64,000 nt of DNA, from positions 1 to 64,000 of the forward strand of contig NZ_NMQT01000083.1 of assembly GCF_002234405.1 (NCBI RefSeq), written 5' to 3'. The notes under the pieces were generated by a model. The model was given only the letters and a program-made list of their open reading frames with translations, made no database searches and was not told where the DNA came from. A program made the translations under genes and the position numbers. Source of the stretch: Amycolatopsis thailandensis (lineage in GTDB: Bacteria > Actinomycetota > Actinomycetes > Mycobacteriales > Pseudonocardiaceae). This document shows positions 31,001 through 38,196 of this stretch, in pieces. Position 1 is the stretch's first letter. Each line of letters opens with the position of its first letter.

Positions 31001-31225
31001 GTCGAGGTACTGCCGGGGCGTCCCGTTCTCGAGCCGGAACCGGAGCCGGTACGTCTCGGCCTCCGCCAGGGCCCGGCGCAGGGCCACGACCAGCAGGTCG
31101 ACGTCCACGTCGCCGTGGATCTCCAGGTACTCGGCGATGTTGTACGCCGGGTTCTCCGGCGCGAGCCGCTGGGAATACCAGACGCCGAGCTGGGCCGAGG
31201 TCAGCGGAAGGTCCGGACCACTCAT
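24998..31225 (-). CDS. NRPS subunit A, lipoinitiation plus Asn1 and Thr2 modules
   Basis: A 2,075-residue synthetase with order Cstarter-A-T-C-A-T. The first condensation domain (about residues 1-440, HHLVLDG, opening LTSAQLGVWYSQ) is starter-like and should acylate residue 1 with a fatty acyl group from the adjacent ACP. A1 (about 450-940) has pocket D-L-T-K-V-G-E-V, an Asn code. The second condensation domain (about 1020-1460) has HHIAGDAWS, so the usual Gly after the motif Asp is Ala. A2 (about 1475-1975) has D-F-W-S-V-G-M-V, a Thr code. Carriers lie near 972 and 2013. The start is ATG at 31225, overlapping the ACP stop; the frame stays open upstream, but only as the ACP gene read out of frame. 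Thr2 would supply the lactone hydroxyl, as in enduracidin. Confidence 0.95.
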   Translation of the reverse strand: MSGPDLPLTSAQLGVWYSQRLAPENPAYNIAEYLEIHGDVDVDLLVVALRRALAEAETYRLRFRLENGTPRQYLDASMEHRIHVADLGASANPREAAEKWMAADLDRPVDLVAGPPSAHAVFRLGPDRVVWYQRVHHLVLDGTSLSVFAARVADVYTALASGREPENGVLKPLSVLLDADRAYRESADPERDRRFWLDALAGLPDPGGPGPDLPSRPVLRIEEIDADEAAGLRAAARRLRTSFAGLALSAAALYRQRTTGDRDVVLGLPVGGRTSVRELGIPGMTSNVVPLRLEIPRDGTVGAFVRHTSSAVIDCLRHQRYPYGQILADHGLVGRGSLRSLSVNVMSLGRPLRFADAVATRSGLSSGPVEDLGIDVFERAAGGGVQLLVELNPALHDPAAGAEIARRFRRVLNRLAAASPAESLHRVGVLDDDERRRVLVDWNRTETGDDVATALDRFEYHVAHTPDAVAVVCGEAEVTYRELADRARRLAGSLRERGVGTESVVAVCLPRGPGMLTAILATWLAGAAYLPIDPDHPAERVEFMRADGGATVLIGPGGVSGRAGARASASAVVPGQLAYVMYTSGSTGVPKGVAVTHAGLANYLAWAVEFYRIGAGDRVPLHSSLAFDLTVTSALAPLMCGGTVVISPEGGPEGLAALARTGGFGLVKVVPGHLPLLAETLSAGQRASAARRLVVGGAALPGADVRAWLADAPGTVVVNEYGPTETVVGCCVFELTAGRPVGDAVPIGRPIANTRLYVLDDALGPVPPGVVGELYVAGAGLARGYAGRPGLTAERFVACPFEGAAAAGRMYRTGDLARWTADGNLEFLGRVDEQVKIRGYRVEPGEIEAALARHPAVARAVVVATDEPGDRARLVAYVVPVAGAEVDVQELRRFAARTLPEHMVPSVIQVLAEIPLSPSGKVNRRALPAPEFAASARPPRTPREAILCRLFAEVLGVASVGVDDDFFALGGHSLAVTRLTGRIRATLGLDVPMRTVFRAPTVADLDSRLDTGRGARPALRPVRHQDPVPLSSAQRRLWFLHRMQGRSATYNAPLALRITGALDRAALEAALADVVARHEPLRTVFPEVDGVPRQRILAPEEARDRWSVHEGGGSAARHEFDLATELPLWAELSVTGPDEHLLSLVVHHIAGDAWSTGPLARDLAAAYAARSQGEEPRLSDLPVRYADYAVWQHELMARADDPESPLGRQVGYWRDRLAGLPDRLRLPADRPRPAVATHRGDLMPFRIPPALHRVLGDLARENGATLFMVVHAALAALLTRLGAGDDIPLGAPIAGRLDAVLDDLVGCFVNTLVLRADVSGDPTFEELLRRVRETDLAAYDNQDVPFEHLVEVLNPERSPARHPLFQVSLTLQDASLATFGLPGLETRPEPIGTGTARFDLMVSLTDRYGEDGAAAGVEGTVEYATDLFDAATVRTLLDRLNRLLEQAAEDPRRRVGDLDLLAPGERRWLLDEVHDKALEAPYETLVTLFERQVAAAPDTIAVTFDGADLTYAEVNVRANRLAHRLADRGVGPESVVGVVAPRSAELVVALLAVLKAGGAYLPMDPESPRDRIGFVLSDAGAVCVLTTPDCVSLVPQGVPTVSTDEAGVAPDADPIVPLLSSNAAYVIYTSGSTGTPKGVVVPHRNVVALFAATKGLFGFGAGDVWSWFHSFAFDFSVWELWGALVHGGRVVVVPFEVSRSPREFADLIARERVTMLSQTPSAFYQLLETAGWESVRTVVFGGEALEPARVDVSGPRLVNMYGITETTVHVTRSEVVPGGAESVIGRGLPGLSVYVLDERLRPVPAGVVGELYVAGPQVARGYANRPGLTGERFVACPFGAAGIRMYRTGDRAHRKRDGDLVFAGRVDDQVQIRGHRVEPGEVQAVLAEHPAVVQAVVTAREEEPGDVRLVAYVVPDRAIEDSAAEIAAKVRAHAASRLPGYLRPSAVTVLDTLPSTPNGKLDVAALPAPDYASARRAGRGPADEREAALCAAFAETLAVPEVGVEDDFFLLGGHSLLATRLVARIRASTGAELPIEELFATPTPAGLAAWLAEHDDRNDRARPVLRRMRQSRRGR

Positions 31226-31494
31226 GCAGCGGCCATCTCGGTGAGGTGGGTGGTCAGCGCGGCGACGGTGTCGACGTCCCAGAGCAGGATGGGCTCGACG
31301 AGAAGACCGAGCGTGTCCTCGATGTCGCCGCACAACGCGAAGGCGTACACCGAATCCAGCCCGTAGTTCGCCAGCGGGACGTCGAATTCGATCTCCTCGG
31401 CGGGAATCATCGCGTAATGCGCCACGCGTTCGACGAGCCAGGACTGGATCTTCTCGGCGGTCAGGCTGGTGGCGGTCAGCTCGGCATCGGACAC
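31222..31494 (-). CDS. Acyl carrier protein for lipoinitiation
   Basis: A 90-residue carrier protein with the phosphopantetheine motif NYGLDSVYA (Ser48), acidic helices and typical ACP length. In ramoplanin and enduracidin clusters an ACP immediately precedes NRPS A and carries the activated fatty acid to its starter condensation domain, and the same job is inferred here. The start is taken as GTG at 31494 because AGGAGG lies 6 nt upstream (31501-31506); a TTG further upstream in frame would place that ribosome binding site inside the gene. The stop TGA overlaps the ATG of NRPS A by 4 bp. This is the first gene of the NRPS operon. Confidence 0.92.
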   Translation of the reverse strand: MSDAELTATSLTAEKIQSWLVERVAHYAMIPAEEIEFDVPLANYGLDSVYAFALCGDIEDTLGLLVEPILLWDVDTVAALTTHLTEMAAA

Positions 31495-31523
31495 GACAGG
31501 CCTCCTCGGGCTCAAGGCGGCTC

Positions 31524-31553
31524 AATATGGCCCACGGAAACGTGGCGCATCAA
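31524..31553 (-). promoter_or_regulatory. Candidate promoter of the ACP-NRPS operon
   Basis: Reading on the minus strand, TTGATG (31553-31548) and CATATT (31529-31524) are separated by 18 nt, each matching the housekeeping -35/-10 consensus at 4 of 6 bases, about 30 nt upstream of the ACP start codon. The StrR-like inverted repeat lies 24 bp further upstream. A prediction from pattern only. Confidence 0.4.
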
Positions 31554-31577
31554 CCGAACGACCAGGCGTTCGTTGAC

Positions 31578-31607
31578 GCCCAACTGACGTCGCGCCCACA
31601 GTTGGAC
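31578..31607. promoter_or_regulatory. Candidate StrR-type operator in the NRPS/hydrolase divergent region
   Basis: Inverted repeat GCCCAACTG-N12-CAGTTGGAC, 8 of 9 arm positions paired, between the divergent ACP and hydrolase genes. The same arms and the same 12-bp spacing recur at 41608-41637 upstream of a StrR-like gene. Published StrR-family sites have comparable inverted CxACTG...CAGTxG arms. Confidence 0.6.
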
Positions 31608-31745
31608 ACGGTGGCACCACTGTCAATCACGGCCGTCCGCGAAACCTGTACCGCCGACCTGCCCCGTGCCATAGTGACGCCGCTCCTGAACCGGGACGGA
31701 CGCGGCATCGCACGCCCTCCGCCGATCAGGCTGGAGGGAAAAGAC

Positions 31746-32573
31746 ATGGGTGGCGCCGATTACCGGCACGCCACGGATTTCGTCACCACGAACGGAATCC
31801 GCTTGGCGTACAAGCATTCCGGCGGCGGCGAACCGGTTCTGCTGATCGCGGGATCCGGCTCCGCGGGCCATTTCTGGACACCGCATCAGACACCCGCGCT
31901 GCACGCCGCGGGCTACGCCACGGTCGTGTTCGACAACCGCGGCATCCCGCCGTCCGAGGCGCCGGCGGGCAAGTACTCGCTCGCGGATTTCGTCGCCGAC
32001 ACCAAAGGACTGATCGAGGCGCTCGACCTGGCGCCGTGCCGGATCGTCGGCATGTCACTGGGTTCGATGATCGCGCAGGAACTCGCGATCGACCATCCGG
32101 AACTCGTGCGGTCCGCGGTGCTGATCGCCACCAGGGCCCGCGTGGACGCCGCCCGGCTCGCGCAGACCGAAGCCGAGATCGCGCTGGTGGAAAGCGGCGT
32201 ACGGCTTCCCGCCGTGTACGAGGCCGCCACGACGGTGTTCAAGATGTTTTCACCATCCACATTGGACGACGACGCCGCCGTGGCGAGCTGGCTGGACGTG
32301 TTCGAGATGTCCGGCACCGGGACCGTTGCCACCGGGCAGGTCTGGGCCGACCTGGCCGGCGACCGGCGCGCGGCCCTGCGCCGTGTCACGGCTCCCTGCC
32401 GGGTCGTGACCTTCACCGACGACCTCATCACCCCTCCGCACCTCGGCGCCGAGGTCGCCGAGGCGATCCCCCGCTGCGACCTCGTCGAGATCCCCCGCTG
32501 CGGACATCTCGGCTGTCTCGAACGTCCGGACGCGGTCAACGCGGCGATCACCGAGTTTTTCGACCACAACTGA
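31746..32573 (+). CDS. Alpha/beta-fold hydrolase of the antibiotic cluster
   Basis: A 275-residue alpha/beta hydrolase. The nucleophile elbow GMSLGS puts Ser near residue 104, an acid lies in FTDDLITPP (about 223), and the catalytic His is in RCGHLG (about 253). The oxyanion region HSGGGEPVLLIAGSGSAG is typical. The ATG at 31746 is preferred over an in-frame upstream start because GGAGGG sits 7 nt before it and the extra 73 residues look like non-coding sequence. It faces the NRPS operon and leads the transporter and tailoring genes, with 12 nt to the next gene. Hydrolases of this kind occur in the related clusters; roles as an editing thioesterase or in modifying the product or acyl chain are possible, and the substrate cannot be read from sequence. 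Confidence 0.85.
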   Translation: MGGADYRHATDFVTTNGIRLAYKHSGGGEPVLLIAGSGSAGHFWTPHQTPALHAAGYATVVFDNRGIPPSEAPAGKYSLADFVADTKGLIEALDLAPCRIVGMSLGSMIAQELAIDHPELVRSAVLIATRARVDAARLAQTEAEIALVESGVRLPAVYEAATTVFKMFSPSTLDDDAAVASWLDVFEMSGTGTVATGQVWADLAGDRRAALRRVTAPCRVVTFTDDLITPPHLGAEVAEAIPRCDLVEIPRCGHLGCLERPDAVNAAITEFFDHN

Positions 32574-32585
32574 GGAGAGACTTTC

Positions 32586-34538
32586 GTGACCATCGGAGAC
32601 GACCCGAGCCTCGGCACGATCGGGCTGCGCGTCGAAGGCCTTGTCGAACCACAGCCGATCAAACCCGGCACGGTGAAGCGCATCATCCCCTACGCCCTGC
32701 GCTATCGCTGGTCACTGCTCGTCGTGATGCTGACGACCGTGGTCGACGCGGTCATCCTGGTGTCGACGCCGCTGTTCCTGAAGGGGATCATCGACGACGG
32801 CATCATCCCCGGGAACATGGCCGTCGTGGTGACGCTGGCCCTGCTCGTCGTCGCGCTGGCGGTGGTGAACGTCTTCGCGATCTACGCGCAGACCTGGTTC
32901 TCCGGCCGGGTCGGCCAGGGCCTCATCTTCGACCTGCGCACCAAGGTGTTCGCGCACGTGCAACGGCAGCCGCTGGCGTTCTTCACCCGCACGCGGACCG
33001 GTTCGCTGGTCAGCAGGCTGAACACCGACGTCGTCGGCGCGGAGCAAGGGATCTCCACCCTGTTGTCGCAGGCGCTGTCCACGGTGCTGACCCTGGTGCT
33101 GGTGCTCGGCACGATGTTCTACCTGTCGTGGTCCATCACCCTCACCGCGCTGGTGCTGATCCCGATCTTCTTCCTGCCGGGGAAGATCATCGCCGCCCGG
33201 CTGGAACGGCTGGCGCGCACCGGTATGCAGACCGACGCCGAACTGGGCACGACGATGACCGAGCGGTTCAACGTGGCGGGCGCGATGCTGGTCAAGCTCT
33301 ACGGCCGCCATCGCGAGGAGACCGCGGACTTCGCGAGCAAAGCGGGGAAGGTCCGCGACATCGCGATCTCGATGGCCGTCCACGGGCGGCTGCTGTTCAT
33401 CATGGTCACCCTGCTCACCACCATCACGACGGCGATGGTCTACGGCTTCGGCGGCTGGCTGGTCGTCGACGGCGGCCTGCAACTCGGCACGCTCGTGGCG
33501 CTGGTGGGCCTGCTGCTGATGCTCTACAACCCCATCAACCAGCTGACGACCATCCAGATGGACATCACCACCGCGCTGGTCAGCTTCGACCGCGTCTTCG
33601 AGGTGCTGGACCTCGAACCGCTCATCACCGAGCGGCCGGACGCCCGGCCCCTCCCCGCCCCGCGAGCCGGGAACGGCACCGCGCCGCACGTCGAGTTCGA
33701 CCAGGTCGCCTTCCGCTACCCCTCCGCCGACGAGGTGTCCCTGGCCTCCCTCGAGGCGGTGCCGGTGCGGGTCACGGAGCAGGGGGAAAGCGCGCTGGTG
33801 CTGAACGAGGTGACCTTCCACGCCCCGGCGGGGCGGCTCACCGCGCTCGTCGGGCCCTCCGGCGCGGGCAAGACCACGATCACCAACCTGGTGCCGAGGC
33901 TCTACGACACCACGTCCGGCACGGTGCGGATCGGTGGCCAGGACGTCCGGGATCTGACCCTGGACTCGCTGCAGGACGCCGTCGGCGTGGTCACCCAGGA
34001 CGCGCACCTGTTCCACGACACGATCCGCGCCAACCTGCTCTACGCGCGGCCGGAAGCCACCGAAACCGAGCTCGTCGAGGCGTGCGAGGCGGCCCGGATC
34101 TGGCCGACCATCGCCCAGCTGCCCGAAGGTCTGGACACCGTCGTCGGCGACCGCGGCTACCGCTTGTCCGGCGGGGAGAAGCAGCGGCTGGCGCTGGCCC
34201 GGCTCCTGATCAAGTCGCCGCCGATCGTGGTGCTGGACGAGGCGACCGCCCACCTGGACTCCGAGTCCGAGGCGGCCATCCAGCGAGCACTGAAGACCGC
34301 GCTCGCCGGGCGCACCTCGCTCGTCATCGCGCACCGGCTGTCCACCATCCACGACGCCGACCAGATCCTGGTGATCGACGAGGGCCGGATCCAGGAACGC
34401 GGCACGCACCAGGAACTGCTCGCCAACGGCGGACTCTACGCGGAACTGTATCGGACGCAGTTCGCCCAGCAGCGGGACTTCGTCGAAGAACCGGTCAAAA
34501 GTGCGACCGCCGAAAGCGGAAACCATGCTTTGGGCTGA
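32586..34538 (+). CDS. ABC exporter (fused TM and ATPase domains), antibiotic efflux
   Basis: A 650-residue type IV exporter half-transporter: six-helix membrane domain (about residues 35-345), then an ATPase domain with Walker A GPSGAGKT (about 423-430), signature LSGGEKQR (about 527) and Walker B VVLDEAT followed by the H-loop IAHRLS. It probably works as a homodimer in the cytoplasmic membrane. Glycopeptide and ramoplanin-family clusters each carry one such exporter for the finished product, so export of this lipodepsipeptide and self-protection are the likely roles. The start is GTG at 32586 after GGAGAG. It sits 12 nt after the hydrolase and is probably co-transcribed. A spacer insertion before the Walker A strand (about residues 395-410) lengthens the linker. 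Confidence 0.92.
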   Translation: MTIGDDPSLGTIGLRVEGLVEPQPIKPGTVKRIIPYALRYRWSLLVVMLTTVVDAVILVSTPLFLKGIIDDGIIPGNMAVVVTLALLVVALAVVNVFAIYAQTWFSGRVGQGLIFDLRTKVFAHVQRQPLAFFTRTRTGSLVSRLNTDVVGAEQGISTLLSQALSTVLTLVLVLGTMFYLSWSITLTALVLIPIFFLPGKIIAARLERLARTGMQTDAELGTTMTERFNVAGAMLVKLYGRHREETADFASKAGKVRDIAISMAVHGRLLFIMVTLLTTITTAMVYGFGGWLVVDGGLQLGTLVALVGLLLMLYNPINQLTTIQMDITTALVSFDRVFEVLDLEPLITERPDARPLPAPRAGNGTAPHVEFDQVAFRYPSADEVSLASLEAVPVRVTEQGESALVLNEVTFHAPAGRLTALVGPSGAGKTTITNLVPRLYDTTSGTVRIGGQDVRDLTLDSLQDAVGVVTQDAHLFHDTIRANLLYARPEATETELVEACEAARIWPTIAQLPEGLDTVVGDRGYRLSGGEKQRLALARLLIKSPPIVVLDEATAHLDSESEAAIQRALKTALAGRTSLVIAHRLSTIHDADQILVIDEGRIQERGTHQELLANGGLYAELYRTQFAQQRDFVEEPVKSATAESGNHALG

Positions 34539-34573
34539 TGCTGGGAAGATCGGCGAAATCCCAGGATGGGACC

Positions 34574-35500
34574 ATGCCACTCGCTGACTCCCCTCCGGTG
34601 TTTCACGCCACGGGCCTGGCCAAGAGATACGGCCGCCGCGGCAAGCAGGCACTCGCCGACGTCAACCTCACCGTCCCCGCCGGCCGGGTGATCGGTCTGG
34701 TCGGCCCGAACGGAGCGGGCAAATCGACCCTGCTGAACCTCGCCTGCGGGCTGATCGAGCCGACCGAGGGCTCGTTGACCGTGCTGGGCTCCCGTCCGGC
34801 CTCGAACGCCGCGCACCTGGCGAGGGTGGGGTTCGTCGCGCAGAACACCCCGGTGTACGGATCGTTCAGTGTGGCCGAGCACCTGACACTCGGCGCGAAG
34901 ATGAACCCGAGCTGGGATCCGGCGCTCGCCGAGCGCCGGATCCGGCAGGTCGGGCTGAACCCGCGACAGAAGGCGGGCCAGCTTTCCGGTGGTCAGCGCG
35001 CGCAGCTCGCGCTGACCATCGCGGCCGCCAAGCGACCGGAATTGCTGATCTTCGACGAACCCGCCGCGGCACTGGATCCGCTGGCGCGCAAGGGTTTTCT
35101 CCGTAACCTGATGGAGTTCGTGGTCGAACTCGGCGCCAGCGCGGTGCTGTCCTCGCATCTGCTCGACGACATCGAGCAGGTCTGCGACTACCTCATCGTG
35201 CTGTGCGATTCGCGGGTGCAGGTCGCCGGCGACGTCCGCCACCTGCTGAACAGTCACGCCCGGATGGCCGCGCCGCGTGGCGGGTTCGACCGGCTTCCCC
35301 CCGGTACCGAGGTCATCCGGACCGAACACCGCGGCCATTACAGCCACGCGCTCGTCCGCATCGACGCCGCCGCGGGGCCGCTGCCCTACCCGCCCGAGCC
35401 GGTCTCGCTCGAAGAACTCGTCCTCGCGTACATGGGCCGGGCGGCGGGAATGGAAATCGGCGTGGACGCCAGGACCGAGGCATGGGAGACCCAGCGATGA
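34574..35500 (+). CDS. ABC transporter ATPase, YtrB-like
   Basis: A 308-residue stand-alone ATPase with Walker A GPNGAGKS, signature LSGGQRAQ, Walker B LLIFDEPAAALDP and H-loop SSHLL. The C-terminal extension of about 90 residues resembles the drug/peptide ABC-2 type systems. The start is ATG at 34574, 35 nt after the exporter stop, with AGGA upstream. The stop overlaps the start of the permease gene, so the two form one transporter. Such ATPase/permease pairs often respond to cell-wall antibiotics, and a self-resistance role against a lipid II binder is inferred from location only. Confidence 0.88.
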   Translation: MPLADSPPVFHATGLAKRYGRRGKQALADVNLTVPAGRVIGLVGPNGAGKSTLLNLACGLIEPTEGSLTVLGSRPASNAAHLARVGFVAQNTPVYGSFSVAEHLTLGAKMNPSWDPALAERRIRQVGLNPRQKAGQLSGGQRAQLALTIAAAKRPELLIFDEPAAALDPLARKGFLRNLMEFVVELGASAVLSSHLLDDIEQVCDYLIVLCDSRVQVAGDVRHLLNSHARMAAPRGGFDRLPPGTEVIRTEHRGHYSHALVRIDAAAGPLPYPPEPVSLEELVLAYMGRAAGMEIGVDARTEAWETQR

Positions 35501-36522
35501 TGTGGCTGAGCTGGCGGCAGTTCCGCGTCCAAGCGCTCGCGGGACTCGTGGCGCTGGCCGTGATCGTCGCTTACCTGGTGTACGTGGGCACGGATGTCCG
35601 CCAGGGCTACGACGTCTACCAGGCGGCCTGCCGGAGCCAGGGCGACTGCGCGCAGGCGACGGCCCAGTTCCGCGCCGCCTACGAGAACACGTTGCTGTTC
35701 CTCGCGGCCGGTCTGGCCCTGATCCCCGCGATCCTCGGGACGTTCTGGGGCGCGCCGATGATCGCGCGGGAACTCGAAGGAAACACGCACACGCTGGCGT
35801 GGAACCAAAGCGTCACCCGGCAGCGCTGGTTGCTCGTCAAGGTCCTCGTCGTCGGCGTCGGCGCCATGGTCCTCACGGGAGTCGCCGGCGCGGCGCTCAC
35901 CTGGGCGGCGGCCCCGTTCGACGAGGTCGTCAAGAACCAGTTCAGCACGTTCGTCTTCGGCGCTCGCTACATCGCCCCGATCGGCTACGCCGCGCTGGCG
36001 TTCACGGTCGGCACCGTCGCCGGCCTCCTGCTGCGGCGGACACTGCCCGCGATGGCGCTGACCCTGGTCGGCTTCATCGCCTTCCAGTTCTTCTTCGCCA
36101 ACACGGTGCGGCCCAACCTCGTGCCCGCCGAACACGCCACGCTGCCGATGACGGCCGAGGCCATCAACGAAGCGCAGAACCTGGGCAGCATCACCGGCGG
36201 CTCGGTCATCCACGGGGTGCGGGTCCCGAACGCGCCCGACGCCTGGATCGCCGACACCAGTCCGCTGCGCACGCCGGACGGCAAGACCATCGACGGCGGC
36301 AAGTTCGGCGCGTGTATCAATACCCCGCCCAAGACCGGGGCGGGCGGCACATTCGGCGACGCCGCGGTATGCCTCGCCAAGTACGACCTCCACGTCGACG
36401 TCAGTTACCAGCCCGCCAGTCGCTATTGGACCTTCCAGACGCTGGAGACCGCGGTCTATCTCGCGCTCAGCGGCGGTCTCGTCGCGCTCAGCCTGGTACG
36501 GATACGTCGCCGGGTGAGCTGA
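35497..36522 (+). CDS. ABC-2 type permease partner
   Basis: A 341-residue membrane protein with about six hydrophobic segments (for example around residues 15-33, 67-87, 118-138, 160-185 and 315-335) and a large extracytoplasmic loop between the last two helices containing two Cys. It starts at ATG 35497, overlapping the ATPase stop by 4 bp, and a second in-frame ATG follows directly. It would form the channel of the ABC system with the preceding ATPase. A strong hairpin terminator lies 14 nt after the stop, closing this transcription unit. The substrate is not readable from sequence. Confidence 0.85.
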   Translation: MMWLSWRQFRVQALAGLVALAVIVAYLVYVGTDVRQGYDVYQAACRSQGDCAQATAQFRAAYENTLLFLAAGLALIPAILGTFWGAPMIARELEGNTHTLAWNQSVTRQRWLLVKVLVVGVGAMVLTGVAGAALTWAAAPFDEVVKNQFSTFVFGARYIAPIGYAALAFTVGTVAGLLLRRTLPAMALTLVGFIAFQFFFANTVRPNLVPAEHATLPMTAEAINEAQNLGSITGGSVIHGVRVPNAPDAWIADTSPLRTPDGKTIDGGKFGACINTPPKTGAGGTFGDAAVCLAKYDLHVDVSYQPASRYWTFQTLETAVYLALSGGLVALSLVRIRRRVS

Positions 36523-36535
36523 AACACCGGGAAAG

Positions 36536-36568
36536 GCGTCGTCGGAAATTGTTCCGGCGACGCTTTTT
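36536..36568 (+). terminator. Rho-independent terminator after the transporter genes
   Basis: A 12-bp stem (36536-36547 with 36552-36563, one T-G wobble), loop ATTG, followed by TTTTT. It separates the hydrolase-transporter unit from the halogenase unit. The rest of the gap up to 36693 should hold the halogenase promoter; I see no confident -35/-10 there. Confidence 0.85.
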
Positions 36569-36693
36569 CTCGTACCCTGGAACAGTTCCCGTGTCCGTTG
36601 GGGAAAACTGTCAAAGGTGGGTAACCGGCGGTCGTTGTGAAACCCTGGAACCGAGAAATCGAGAGATTCCGGAAACGTGTTCCAGGAGGTCGA

Positions 36694-38196
36694 ATGAGTA
36701 CGGCACGACACGAGGAATTCGACGTAGCGGTCGTCGGCGGCGGCCCGGCGGGGTCGACGCTCGCATCGCTGGTGGCCATGCGAGGGCATCGCGTCCTGCT
36801 TCTGGAGAAGGAGACGTTCCCCAGGTACCAGATCGGCGAATCGCTGCTGCCGTCCACCATCCACGGCATCTGTCATCTGCTCGGCGTCGACGAAGAGATC
36901 GCCGAAGCCGGTTTCCTCCGCAAGCGTGGCGGCACTTTCCGGTGGGGCGCCAACCCGACGCCGTGGAACTTCGCCTTCTCCGTTTCGCCCAAGGTCGCCG
37001 GGCCGACCTCGTTCGCCTATCAGGTCGAACGGAGCAAATTCGACAAGATCCTGCTCGACAATTCCGCTCGTAAAGGGGTCGACGTCCGCCAGAACCGCAC
37101 GGTGACCGACGTCGTGGAGGGTGAAGACGGCCGGGTGCGCGGATTGCGGTACACCGATCCGGACGGCACCGAGCACGAGGTTTCGGCCCGCTACGTCGTC
37201 GACGCCTCCGGCAACACCGGTCGCCTGCACAAACGGGTCGGCGGTTCGCGGAAGTACTCCGACTTCTTCCGCAGCCTCGCCCTGTTCGGCTACTTCGAGA
37301 ACGGCAAGCGCCTGCCCGCCCCGAACTCCGGCAACATCCTGTGTGTCGCGTTCAGCCACGGGTGGTTCTGGTACATCCCGCTCAGTGACACGCTGACCAG
37401 CGTCGGCGCCGTCGTGCGCCGGGAGGACGCGGCGCGGATCCAGGGCGACCCCGAGGAGGCGATGCGGGCTCTCATCGACGAGTGCCCGATGATCGGCGAG
37501 TACCTCGCCGGCGCGACGCGTGTCACGACCGGCCAGTACGGCCAGTTGCGGGTGCGCAAGGACTACTCCTACCACCACACGAATTTCTGGCGGCCGGGTA
37601 TGGTCCTCGTCGGCGACGCCGCCTGCTTCGTGGACCCGGTGTTCTCCTCCGGGGTCCACCTGGCCACCTACAGCGCGCTGCTGGCGGCCCGGTCCATCAA
37701 CAGCGTCCTGGACGGGAAGGTCGGCGAGCAACGGGCCTTCGACGAGTTCGAGGCGCGGTACCGCCGCGAGTACAGCGTCTTCTACGAGTTCCTGACCTCG
37801 TTCTACGACATGCACATCGACGAGGACTCGTACTTCTGGTCGGCCAAGAAGGTGACCAAGAGCAGCGACACGGAACTGGAGTCGTTCGTCGAACTCGTCG
37901 CCGGGATGTCCAGCACGGAATTCAACCTGACCGACACCGAGGCGGGGGTCCTGCGCCTCAAGCAGCGCTCGGCGGAGTTCGCCGACGCCGTCGACACACT
38001 GGTCGAGGCCCGCGAGGAGAACATGACGCCGTTGTTCCGGTCGTCGGTGGTGCGCCAGGCGATGCAGGAGGGTTCGCAGGTGCAGACCCGGGCGCAGCTC
38101 GGCGACGAAGCGGGCGAGGTCGCCCCGGTCTTCGACGGGGGTCTCGTCGCGACGCCCGACGGCATGTCGTGGAGCGAACCGGATCCGGTCCGATGA
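36694..38196 (+). CDS. FAD-dependent halogenase, glycopeptide/ramoplanin type
   Basis: A 500-residue flavin halogenase. Dinucleotide-binding motif GGGPAGS is at residues 15-21, the halogenase signature HGWFWYIP (WxWxIP) lies near 223, and the second FAD motif GDAACFVDPVFSSG follows. The stretches EKETFPRYQIGESLLP and LFGYFENGKRLP closely resemble BhaA-class halogenases that chlorinate Tyr/Hpg-derived rings on carrier-bound peptides. Ramoplanin is chlorinated on Hpg17 and enduracidin on Hpg13; an Hpg residue is the likely target here, but the position cannot be told. A partner flavin reductase is not seen nearby. The start is ATG at 36694 after AGGAGG (4-nt spacer). The stop overlaps the acylase start. 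Confidence 0.95.
   Translation: MSTARHEEFDVAVVGGGPAGSTLASLVAMRGHRVLLLEKETFPRYQIGESLLPSTIHGICHLLGVDEEIAEAGFLRKRGGTFRWGANPTPWNFAFSVSPKVAGPTSFAYQVERSKFDKILLDNSARKGVDVRQNRTVTDVVEGEDGRVRGLRYTDPDGTEHEVSARYVVDASGNTGRLHKRVGGSRKYSDFFRSLALFGYFENGKRLPAPNSGNILCVAFSHGWFWYIPLSDTLTSVGAVVRREDAARIQGDPEEAMRALIDECPMIGEYLAGATRVTTGQYGQLRVRKDYSYHHTNFWRPGMVLVGDAACFVDPVFSSGVHLATYSALLAARSINSVLDGKVGEQRAFDEFEARYRREYSVFYEFLTSFYDMHIDEDSYFWSAKKVTKSSDTELESFVELVAGMSSTEFNLTDTEAGVLRLKQRSAEFADAVDTLVEAREENMTPLFRSSVVRQAMQEGSQVQTRAQLGDEAGEVAPVFDGGLVATPDGMSWSEPDPVR

Noticed and set aside
31226..31525. N-terminal extension of NRPS A upstream of 31225
   Set aside because: This is the ACP gene read in the wrong frame; the ACP frame has the GLDS motif and a proper ribosome binding site.
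31527..31745. Longer hydrolase starting at 31527
   Set aside because: It would cover the promoter and operator region and has no alpha/beta hydrolase similarity; GGAGGG supports 31746.
36582..36611. Inverted ACAGTT...AACTGT near the halogenase promoter as a third StrR-type site
   Set aside because: Arms are in the opposite order (CAGTT first), the spacing differs and two bases disturb the symmetry.
35277..37073. Long plus-strand frame across the permease and halogenase start
   Set aside because: Arg-rich out-of-frame shadow crossing a terminator; the permease and halogenase frames are clear.
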